NCBI GenBank assembly: GCA_947631875.1
Contig: CANRMV010000013.1
Coordinates: forward strand, 1-16,572
Source of the DNA: an uncultured Clostridia bacterium
Lineage (GTDB): Bacteria; Bacillota; Clostridia; Christensenellales; UBA1242
Direction: 5' to 3'
Length of the DNA: 16,572 bases
The position numbers and the translations under genes were made by a program. The notes under the pieces were generated by a model. It was not told the DNA's origin. It saw nothing but the letters and a program-made list of their open reading frames with translations, and did no database searches. How positions within the stretch are numbered: position 1 is the first letter of the stretch; each line of letters starts with the position of its first letter. Of this stretch, positions 5,953 to 11,538 are shown piece after piece.

Positions 5953-5991
5953 TTCACTCTTTCCGCAGCAAAATGCACAGAGTGATTTTGC
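5950..5991. repeat. Imperfect inverted repeat abutting the 50-base hairpin
   Basis: AAATTCACTCT (5950-5960) pairs with AGAGTGATTT (5979-5988) with one bulged base. An alternative pairing, GCAAAA (5968-5973) with TTTTGC (5986-5991), overlaps it, so only one can form at a time. Confidence 0.55.
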
Positions 5992-6009
5992 AAGGTGTGA
6001 AAAGGGGAC

Positions 6010-6096
6010 TGTGGGGAAAACGAATTTTAGCGGTAAAAAGAACACAGCTTTTGCTGTGTTTTTACGTCCGCGTAAAAAATTCTAGTTGTCCCCACA
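6010..6096. repeat. 87-bp near-palindrome downstream of tadA, possible terminator
   Basis: The left arm (6010-6048) and right arm (6053-6096) meet at a TTTT loop. Matching blocks, in order inward, are TGTGGGGA, AAC, GAATTTT, GCGG, TAAAAA and CACAGC, broken by small bulges. The innermost stem ACACAGC/GCTGTGT (6043-6048 and 6053-6059) is followed by TTTTT on the plus strand and by TTCTTTTT on the minus strand, so it can end tadA transcription. It is much longer than a normal terminator and begins one base after the tadA stop codon, so it may be a miniature inverted-repeat insertion reused as a terminator. Confidence 0.75.
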
Positions 6097-6097
6097 C

Positions 6098-6538
6098 TTA
6101 TCGTTTTGATTTGAAAAAGTTTGTTAAAAGCGCGGAACATTCTTGTTCGTGAGTGGTGTCTTGAAAAATTTTGGTTTTGTGATTTAAGCGGTCACTATTT
6201 AAAATCTGTTCAAACAAATTGTCTTTTGACGTTTTTTCTTTGCAGGCAAAATATACGTTTCTTATTCTTGCGTTTGTGATTGCTCCGGCACACATCGGGC
6301 AGGGCTCTAATGTGACATACAAATCGCAATTTTCCAATCTCCAACTTTTCAACTTTTTGCAGGCTTTGTCTATTGCAATAAGTTCGGCATGGTGGAGGGC
6401 GTTTTGACTTTTTTCTCGCTTATTTTGCCCACGAGAAATTATTTTGCCATCACTCACAATCACGGCGCCAATGGGAACTTCGCCTTTTTCATATGCCCTT
6501 TTTGCTTCTTTTATTGCCTCTGCCATAAAATCTTTCAT
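6098..6538 (-). CDS. tadA: tRNA-specific adenosine deaminase TadA
   Basis: This 146-residue cytidine/deoxycytidylate deaminase-fold enzyme converts adenosine-34 to inosine in tRNA-Arg(ACG), in the cytoplasm. The zinc site is complete: HAE at residues 50-52 (H50 ligand, E52 proton shuttle) and PCPMC at 79-83 (C80 and C83 ligands). The family signatures EVPIGAV (20-26), NALHHAE and TLEPCPMCAGAI are present. Length is normal for bacterial TadA. Other deaminases share the fold, but HAE with EPCPMCAGAI and the EVPIGAV segment favour TadA. The ATG at 6538 has no Shine-Dalgarno and sits 6 bases after a -10 box, pointing to a leaderless mRNA. It is divergent from the CPBP gene; its 3' end abuts the large palindrome. 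Confidence 0.93.
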   Translation of the reverse strand: MKDFMAEAIKEAKRAYEKGEVPIGAVIVSDGKIISRGQNKREKSQNALHHAELIAIDKACKKLKSWRLENCDLYVTLEPCPMCAGAITNARIRNVYFACKEKTSKDNLFEQILNSDRLNHKTKIFQDTTHEQECSALLTNFFKSKR

Positions 6539-6544
6539 GAAGAT

Positions 6545-6573
6545 ATTTTACTTTAATTTTATTTTTTTGTCCA
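6545..6573 (-). promoter_or_regulatory. Leaderless-type promoter of tadA
   Basis: On the minus strand TGGACA (6573 to 6568) and TAAAAT (6550 to 6545) are exactly 17 bases apart. The -10 box ends 6 bases before the ATG, so the start codon coincides with the expected transcription start. Confidence 0.7.
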
Positions 6574-6579
6574 CTATAT

Positions 6580-6608
6580 TTGTATTTTTTTTTATTTTGT
6601 GCTATTAT
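6580..6608 (+). promoter_or_regulatory. Leaderless-type promoter of the first CPBP gene
   Basis: TTGTAT (6580-6585) and TATTAT (6603-6608) are 17 bases apart, and the ATG at 6616 follows the -10 box by 7 bases. No ribosome site precedes it. It stands back to back with the tadA promoter in a 77-bp divergent gap. Confidence 0.65.
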
Positions 6609-6615
6609 CATTTAC

Positions 6616-7611
6616 ATGGAAAAGAAATATATTCAACAAAAGACTTTTGAAAAACGAAATTTTTATCGCATTAAGGACACATCAAATCTATTCTTCCTTA
6701 CGCTTATTTTTGGACTGATATTAAGCCTTGTTTATGCCCTTATTTTCACCAGCATTATGCTTAAAACTGACCCAACATTTAATATGGACAAAGCACAGGG
6801 AACGCCGGTTTATATGATAAATTATTTTGTTTCGGCAATTTTGCTGCAAGCAGTGTTTTTATTGGTCTATTATTGTTATCATTTCTCTCAAAGAATTTCT
6901 TTCAAAGCATCAAATATTCACAAACCAAATGTGAAGGAAAGCCTTGTGTGGTCGGGGCTTGGGGTTGTTTGTCTTTTGGGATTTATGTGCCTTATTGAGG
7001 GTTGCTTTGGGCACGCTTTTTCCGTGCTTAAAATTGACACTTCCGACATGAAATTTGGCAATTTTGGCATTTATTTTGCGGCTGTTATCTTTTTGGGGCT
7101 TTTGCCGGCGGTTGTTGAGGAACTTATCTTTCGTGGTGTGCTTTATCAGGGAATGAAAAACCACTTTTCGCTTTGGGCAAGGGTTGTAATTAGCGGCCTT
7201 CTTTTTGCACTTATGCATCAAAGCCCAATTCAATTTATTTATCCTTTAATACTTGGATGCGTGCTTTCTTTAATTATGGAAAAAACAAACAATCTTCTCT
7301 ACTGCATGATGTTTCACTTTGCAAACAACTTTTCAACGCTAACTGTGGGCTATATCATGGAGGTTTGCAATTTTGATTTTTTACGCCTTCCAATAACTTG
7401 GTGGTTTGTGTTGGTTTCAATCGCGGCAGCAGTTGCCGCAGCGGGAATAATCTTCTTGGCTCTTAAATTTGTTAAAAGCAAAAAAGTTGAGGTGGAAGAA
7501 GTGGGCGAGGAGCCTACATCATCGCGTTTAATGCTTGGCAAAATGCCTCTGCTATTTTTGTTGGGAATGATAATCTGTCTCATCATAATTGTTATAAATC
7601 TTTTCGTTTAA
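6616..7611 (+). CDS. CPBP family intramembrane glutamic endopeptidase (first of two)
   Basis: The 331-residue polytopic membrane protein carries all three motifs of the CPBP (CAAX protease and bacteriocin-processing, Abi) family: EELIFR (E168, E169, R173), FALMH (H201) and HFANN (H234, N238). The family includes eukaryotic Rce1-type CAAX proteases and bacterial proteins for bacteriocin maturation or immunity; the substrate here is unknown. About eight hydrophobic segments are visible, the last (FLLGMIICLIIIVINLF) after a charged loop. The start at 6616 is chosen over an upstream in-frame ATG at 6580 because the latter lies inside the promoter and the 6616 ATG sits where transcription should begin. 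A second CPBP gene follows after 34 bp in the same direction and is probably co-transcribed. Confidence 0.88.
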   Translation: MEKKYIQQKTFEKRNFYRIKDTSNLFFLTLIFGLILSLVYALIFTSIMLKTDPTFNMDKAQGTPVYMINYFVSAILLQAVFLLVYYCYHFSQRISFKASNIHKPNVKESLVWSGLGVVCLLGFMCLIEGCFGHAFSVLKIDTSDMKFGNFGIYFAAVIFLGLLPAVVEELIFRGVLYQGMKNHFSLWARVVISGLLFALMHQSPIQFIYPLILGCVLSLIMEKTNNLLYCMMFHFANNFSTLTVGYIMEVCNFDFLRLPITWWFVLVSIAAAVAAAGIIFLALKFVKSKKVEVEEVGEEPTSSRLMLGKMPLLFLLGMIICLIIIVINLFV

Positions 7612-7645
7612 GAGTATTATATTTTGAGGATTTTGGTGAAACTTT

Positions 7646-8752
7646 ATGTCTAAAAAACTTTGCTTTAATGTTAATTTGATTTATTTTATTGTTGTTTGTT
7701 TGTTTATTGCAATTCGAATTTGCAGCAGTTTAAACCTTTTTTCTTTTTTGGGCGAATATGGAAGTTATTATCTTGGCATCATAATTCAGTTGGGGCTTAT
7801 TTTCGCTTTGCCAATTTTTCTTTTAAAGAGGCTTGACAAAGGCGATGCAAAAACAGATACCAAAGATTTTTTGGGTTACAACAAAATTTCCAAAAAGATG
7901 ATTTTTGTCAGCATTGCCATTGGCGTTGCAGTGTTTTTGGTGAACATTTATGTCTCAACATTTTTCAATTCTATAATTGGGCTTTTTGGCTATAAATCTG
8001 CGGAAACAGCAACTGCCGGAACTGCAACTGTTGGAAAACTTTTCCTTGACCTTTTTTGCACTGCTGTTTTGCCTGCAATTTGCGAGGAAACTTTGCATAG
8101 AGGAATGTTGCTTGCTGGAAATTCTTGCTTTGGTATGACAAAAACGATTGTGATTTCCGGCGTTCTTTTTGGGCTGTTGCATCTTAATATTGAGCAGTTT
8201 TTTTATGCTTCCATAATTGGCGTGTTTTTGGGATATGTTTGCTTTGTTGCAAATTCAATTTATCCTTGCATTATCATCCACTTTATGAACAATGCCCTAA
8301 GCGTGATTATTTCTTTTGCAAGCGCGAGGGGAGTTAATTTTATTTCAAACATTGTAAACTTTTTCCTCACAAATCCTGTGATTGGATTTATTATGATGCT
8401 TTTGGTTTTGATACTTCTTCTTATTATCATTTACGAACTTACACTTATTTTGATGAAAGAGTCCTTTAAGCAGCAATTTGGCAAGAAAAAGCAAGAGATT
8501 GCCAATGCTGCAATAAGGGAGCAGTTTTTCAATCAAATTGACGCTATTAAAAAAGACGAGAAAGTTGTTGAGCCACAAAAACGCGTTATTTACATTGATG
8601 CAAGCGAGTTTATTGAATTTATGCAAAAACAAAAAGTTGAGGAGCCGCCAGACAAAGTTTTGGATTTGAAAATTAAAGTTTTGCTTTATGGCTCGTTTAT
8701 TCTCATGGCGATTGTGACTTTTATGACTTTTATTTGGGGGCTTTTGAGATGA
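7646..8752 (+). CDS. CPBP family intramembrane glutamic endopeptidase (second of two)
   Basis: The 368-residue membrane protein has the CPBP motifs EETLHR (E147, E148, R152), GLLH (H179) and HFMNN (H212, N216). It differs from the first copy outside the catalytic core: after the core there is a charged, probably cytoplasmic, stretch of about 75 residues (from ESFKQQFGKKK to PDKVLD, about 270-340) and a final membrane segment (about 345-366). The ATG at 7646 has a GGTGA about 7 bases upstream. Its TGA overlaps the rlmH ATG by 4 bases (ATGA), so the two are translationally coupled. No bacteriocin-like precursor is visible nearby. The paralogy with the preceding gene suggests tandem duplication followed by divergence. 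Confidence 0.88.
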   Translation: MSKKLCFNVNLIYFIVVCLFIAIRICSSLNLFSFLGEYGSYYLGIIIQLGLIFALPIFLLKRLDKGDAKTDTKDFLGYNKISKKMIFVSIAIGVAVFLVNIYVSTFFNSIIGLFGYKSAETATAGTATVGKLFLDLFCTAVLPAICEETLHRGMLLAGNSCFGMTKTIVISGVLFGLLHLNIEQFFYASIIGVFLGYVCFVANSIYPCIIIHFMNNALSVIISFASARGVNFISNIVNFFLTNPVIGFIMMLLVLILLLIIIYELTLILMKESFKQQFGKKKQEIANAAIREQFFNQIDAIKKDEKVVEPQKRVIYIDASEFIEFMQKQKVEEPPDKVLDLKIKVLLYGSFILMAIVTFMTFIWGLLR

Positions 8753-9204
8753 CGATTGATTTGGTTTGTGTTGGAAATTTAAAGGAAAAATTTTCAAAAG
8801 ACGAGCAGGCGGAATATTTGAAAAGGCTTTCCGCTTTTGCAAAGGTGAATATAATTGAAATTAAGGAACAAAATGCCTTGCAAAATCCCGTGTCAATCCT
8901 TGCAAAAGAAGGCGAGGAGATTGCAAAAAATTTGCAGGGACACACCATTGTTTGTGATATAAATTCAAAGGAATATTCCAGCCAACAGTTTGCCGAAAAA
9001 CTTTCCTCTCTTATGCAAACAAATTCCCACATCACATTTGTGATAGGTGGCAGTTTTGGCGTGGCGGATGAGGTTAAGAATTTGTGCAAAGAAAAAATGT
9101 CATTTGGCAAAATGACATTTCCTCACAATTTATTTAGAATTATGCTTTTGGAGCAAATTTATCGTGCTTTCACAATAATCAATGGAAAAACCTATCACAA
9201 GTAA
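8749..9204 (+). CDS. rlmH: 23S rRNA (pseudouridine-1915-N3)-methyltransferase RlmH
   Basis: This 151-residue SPOUT-class enzyme methylates pseudouridine 1915 in helix 69 of 23S rRNA on assembled ribosomes, using SAM. The knotted SAM site is visible: FVIGGSFGVADEV (97-109), then FGKMTFPHNLFRIMLLEQIYRAF (119-141), and the family's C-terminal tyrosine and histidine (YHK, 149-151). The length is close to the usual 155-159. The ATG at 8749, inside the upstream gene's last codons, gives the conserved N-terminus TIDLVCVGNLKEKF; a longer in-frame start at 8734 adds five residues and is less likely. Coupling to a protease gene seems to be operon convenience. Confidence 0.95.
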   Translation: MTIDLVCVGNLKEKFSKDEQAEYLKRLSAFAKVNIIEIKEQNALQNPVSILAKEGEEIAKNLQGHTIVCDINSKEYSSQQFAEKLSSLMQTNSHITFVIGGSFGVADEVKNLCKEKMSFGKMTFPHNLFRIMLLEQIYRAFTIINGKTYHK

Positions 9205-9242
9205 ATTATTTGTTCTAATATTTTTATTTTTTGTGAAAATGC

Positions 9243-9272
9243 TTGACTTATTTAAACCTTTTGTGTTATATT
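9243..9272 (+). promoter_or_regulatory. Promoter of rpsB-tsf
   Basis: TTGACT (9243-9248) and TATATT (9267-9272) are 18 bases apart (or TTATAT at 17). It is the best promoter in the 248-bp gap before rpsB and would give a leader of about 174 bases. Confidence 0.6.
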
Positions 9273-9278
9273 AGCAAA

Positions 9279-9452
9279 GTCATTGAGACAAATAGCACCT
9301 AAAAGGCTTTTCAACGCTGTTGCCTGAACGCTTGTGAACATTTGATGATTATTGTCCAGATTTGAATTTGTTTGCAGGTAAAAGATGGTTAAATCTTGGG
9401 TTTGTTGAAAGCATCCTTTTGGGGAAGAAACAAAAACAGGAGGTTATTTTTT
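9279..9452 (+). promoter_or_regulatory. Long, possibly structured rpsB leader
   Basis: The leader of about 174 bases contains several short hairpins: AGG-CAAC/GTTG-CCT (9304-9325), AAGAT/ATCTT (9382-9397) and TTTGTT/AACAAA (9401-9434), the last just before the AGGAGG ribosome site (9438-9443). Ribosomal protein operons are often controlled by their own product binding such leaders, so an S2-responsive element is possible. I do not recognise a described motif, and no terminator-like hairpin is present. Confidence 0.35.
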
Positions 9453-10346
9453 ATGTCAGTTATTTCAATGAAACAATTATTGGAGGCAGGTGTTCACTTT
9501 GGTCACCAAACCAGAAAGTGGAACCCTAAGATGAAAGAATACATTTTTGCCGCAAGAAATGATATTCACATCATCAATCTTGAACAAACATCAAGCCAAG
9601 TTGACAAGGCTTACACATTTGTTCGTGATGTTGCCGCAAGCGGAAAGAATGTTCTTTTTGTTGGGACAAAAAAACAAGCACAGGAAGCCATCAAAGAAGA
9701 GGCTGAAAGATGCGGAATGTTCTATGTGAACACAAGATGGCTTGGCGGAACTCTTACAAACTTCAAAACCATAAGAAACAGAATTGAGAGATTGAACAAA
9801 CTCAATCAAATGGAAAAAGTTGGAGAGTTTGACCTTTTGCCAAAGAAGGAAGTTGCTCTTTTGAAACAAGAAAGAGACAAACTTGAAAAAAATCTTGGCG
9901 GAATTAAAGAAATGAGAGAATTGCCAGGCGTTATCTTTGTTGTTGACCCAAGCAACGAAAAGATTTGCGTTCATGAAGCAGGAATTTTGAATATTCCTGT
10001 TGTCAGCCTTGTTGACACAAACTGTGATCCAACAGGCGTAAGCGTTGTTATTCCTGGAAATGACGATGCAATCCGTTCAGTTAAGCTTATTGCAAGTGCC
10101 ATCGCTGATGCTGTTATCGAGGCAAGAGAAGGCGTTTCTTTGAAGAAGGAAGAAGAGCCAGCAGAAGAAAATGTTGATCTTGAAAGCCTTTTAACACAAG
10201 CAAAACCAAGCGTTGAGATGGCAGAGGCAGGCGAGGAAGTTAAGAAAACAACAAGAAAGCCACGCAAAAAGCCAGAAACAAAGAAAGAAGCAAAAACCGA
10301 AGAGGTTGCTGCTGAAAATGAAACTGCTGCAAAGGATGCAGAATAA
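9453..10346 (+). CDS. rpsB: 30S ribosomal protein S2
   Basis: The N-terminus SVISMKQLLEAGVHFGHQTR is the canonical S2 start, followed by WNPKMKEYIFAARNDIHIINLEQT, a central coiled-coil region and the conserved PGVIFVVDPSNE and NIPVVSLVDTNCDP segments. The family core ends at about residue 235. An unusual tail of about 60 residues follows, first acidic (EEEPAEENVDLE) then Lys/Thr-rich (KKTTRKPRKKPETKK) and acidic again, probably disordered. The start is set by AGGAGG (9438-9443) 9 bases upstream; an in-frame ATG at 9396 precedes it and is rejected. tsf follows after 13 bases. S2 is a late-assembling protein of the small subunit. Confidence 0.97.
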   Translation: MSVISMKQLLEAGVHFGHQTRKWNPKMKEYIFAARNDIHIINLEQTSSQVDKAYTFVRDVAASGKNVLFVGTKKQAQEAIKEEAERCGMFYVNTRWLGGTLTNFKTIRNRIERLNKLNQMEKVGEFDLLPKKEVALLKQERDKLEKNLGGIKEMRELPGVIFVVDPSNEKICVHEAGILNIPVVSLVDTNCDPTGVSVVIPGNDDAIRSVKLIASAIADAVIEAREGVSLKKEEEPAEENVDLESLLTQAKPSVEMAEAGEEVKKTTRKPRKKPETKKEAKTEEVAAENETAAKDAE

Positions 10347-10359
10347 AAGGAGAGGGAAT

Positions 10360-11013
10360 ATGAGTTTTACAGCACAAGATGTTGCAAAATTAAGAGCACA
10401 AACAGGCGTTGGAATGATGGAATGCAAAAGAGCACTCACTGACGCAAATGGAGATTTTGAAAAAGCAATCGTTCTTTTGAGAGAAAGAGGACTTAAAGCC
10501 GTTGACAAAAAACAAGGCAGAATTGCTTCAGAAGGATTGGTTCAATCTTACATTCACATGGGTGGGAAGATTGGCGTTCTTGTTGAAGTTAACTGTGAAA
10601 CAGACTTTGTTGCAAAGAGTGACGACTTCCAAACACTTGTAAAGGACATTGCTATGCACATTGCTGCCGCAAATCCTAAATATGTTGCTGAGGCAGACGT
10701 TGACCCAGCAGAACTTGAACAAGAAAAAGAAATTTTAAGAAAACAAGCAACAAATGAGGGCAAACCTGCAAACATAGTTGAAAAAATGCTTGAAGGCAGA
10801 ATCAAGAAATTTTATGAAGATGTTTGCCTTTTGAACCAACATTTTGTTAAGGATCAAGACAAAACAATTAAGGACCTTTTAACAGAGGCAACACTTAAAA
10901 TTGGCGAAAAGATTTCTGTTAGAAGATTTGTTCGTTATGAACTTGGCGAAGGACTTGAAAAACGCAATGACAATTTTGCAGAAGAAATTGCAAAACTCAG
11001 CGGAAACAACTAA
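10360..11013 (+). CDS. tsf: Elongation factor Ts (short form)
   Basis: This 217-residue EF-Ts catalyses GDP/GTP exchange on EF-Tu. Visible are the N-terminal UBA-like domain (residues 1-55, LRAQTGVGMMECKRAL), the EF-Tu-contacting TDFVA motif (81-85) and one C-terminal core subdomain. It is about 80 residues shorter than E. coli EF-Ts (about 280) and matches the short type seen in Thermus, cyanobacteria and several clostridia, so it is not a truncation. The start has GGAGAGGG directly upstream. It is co-transcribed with rpsB (13-base gap) and closed by a terminator. pyrH does not follow it. Confidence 0.96.
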   Translation: MSFTAQDVAKLRAQTGVGMMECKRALTDANGDFEKAIVLLRERGLKAVDKKQGRIASEGLVQSYIHMGGKIGVLVEVNCETDFVAKSDDFQTLVKDIAMHIAAANPKYVAEADVDPAELEQEKEILRKQATNEGKPANIVEKMLEGRIKKFYEDVCLLNQHFVKDQDKTIKDLLTEATLKIGEKISVRRFVRYELGEGLEKRNDNFAEEIAKLSGNN

Positions 11014-11032
11014 GATTTTGTTTAAAACACAC

Positions 11033-11063
11033 AAAAAAGCACGATTTTTTCGTGTTTTTTTAT
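11033..11063 (+). terminator. Rho-independent terminator of rpsB-tsf
   Basis: CACGA (11040-11044) pairs with TCGTG (11050-11054), preceded by an A6 run that can pair with the following T7 tract (11055-11061). It separates the tsf transcript from the metal cassette. Confidence 0.8.
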
Positions 11064-11080
11064 TTTTTTTGAAATTTTGG

Positions 11081-11110
11081 TTGACAATAGAATAATTATT
11101 CAACTATAAT
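11081..11110 (+). promoter_or_regulatory. Promoter of the metal-resistance cassette
   Basis: Perfect TTGACA (11081-11086) and perfect TATAAT (11105-11110) have an 18-base spacer. The spacer contains the perfect palindrome GAATAATTATTC (11090-11101). Confidence 0.75.
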
Positions 11111-11135
11111 GAGAATGGTTGAAGAAATATTCAAC
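11090..11135 (+). promoter_or_regulatory. Probable CadC/ArsR operator
   Basis: GTTGAA (11118-11123) and TTCAAC (11130-11135) are perfect inverted arms around GAAATA, covering the expected transcription start. The half-site TATTCAAC also occurs upstream, overlapping the -10 box and the spacer palindrome (11090-11104). The pattern with ATTCA half-sites resembles operators of SmtB/CzrA/CadC-type repressors. Binding would block the polymerase; the assignment rests on position and pattern. Confidence 0.6.
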
Positions 11136-11151
11136 TGTTTTAGGAGTTATT

Positions 11152-11538
11152 ATGACAAAATGTAAATGTGTGAATTGTGACTGCAACATCATTCATGAGG
11201 ACGATGTGAAAGCGGTTAGGGGCAAGATGCTTGATGACGACATTTTGATTGCCACAGCCGATTTTTACAAAGTTCTTTCGGACAGCACAAGAATAAAAAT
11301 CATAAACGCACTTGACGAAAAGGAACTTTGCGTCTGCGATATTTCTTCGCTGTTGAATATGACAAAATCGGCGGTGTCACATCAACTGCAAAATTTGAAA
11401 GATATGAATTTGATTAAAAGTCGCAGGGCGGGCAAAGAAATTTTTTATTCGCTTGCTGACAACCATGTTAGGCAGGTTTTTGAGATAAGTTTGCAGCATG
11501 TTTTGGAGGAAAGAAATGATAAAGCAAGTGAAAATTGA
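11152..11538 (+). CDS. CadC-like ArsR/SmtB family metal-sensing repressor
   Basis: The 128-residue winged-helix repressor should bind its own operator until metal is present. The alpha-3 metal site ELCVCD (C60, C62) is that of CadC/ArsR. The N-terminus carries four cysteines (C4, C6, C9, C11, in CKCVNCDC), where CadC of Staphylococcus has two that complete a Cd/Pb/Bi site. The alpha-5 positions D103, H105, H116 and E119 match the regulatory zinc site of SmtB/CadC (DNHVRQVFEISLQHVLEE). The recognition helix is TKSAVSHQLQNLK. The ATG at 11152 has AGGAG 5 bases upstream; the in-frame ATG at 11119 lies within the operator and is rejected. The last 23 bases overlap the ATPase gene. Metal preference Cd/Pb/Zn is inferred. 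Confidence 0.9.
   Translation: MTKCKCVNCDCNIIHEDDVKAVRGKMLDDDILIATADFYKVLSDSTRIKIINALDEKELCVCDISSLLNMTKSAVSHQLQNLKDMNLIKSRRAGKEIFYSLADNHVRQVFEISLQHVLEERNDKASEN

Larger units (their letters stand above)
5830..6097. other. Gene-free palindrome-rich region
   Basis: The space between the SHOCT gene terminator and tadA holds no credible gene. Frames open through it consist of repeat arms. It contains four successive sets of inverted repeats, listed separately, covering nearly all of its length. Confidence 0.75.

Noticed and set aside
5837..6096. CRISPR array
   Set aside because: Repeats alternate in orientation, differ in length and lack regular unique spacers; no cas genes are present.
5855..6152. 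Open frames on the plus strand through the palindrome region (76 and 68 residues)
   Set aside because: They are built from the arms of inverted repeats, have no ribosome site, run antisense into tadA, and show no protein-like pattern.
8345..8842. 165-residue minus-strand frame antisense to the second CPBP gene and rlmH
   Set aside because: The opposite strand encodes clear family motifs and the Asn/Lys/His-rich translation is typical of a shadow frame in AT-rich DNA.
9205..9452. tRNA or known riboswitch before rpsB
   Set aside because: No cloverleaf, CCA-adjacent acceptor stem or recognised aptamer core could be traced; only short hairpins are visible.
10360..11013. Truncated EF-Ts
   Set aside because: The 217-residue form has intact ends and matches the known short EF-Ts type.
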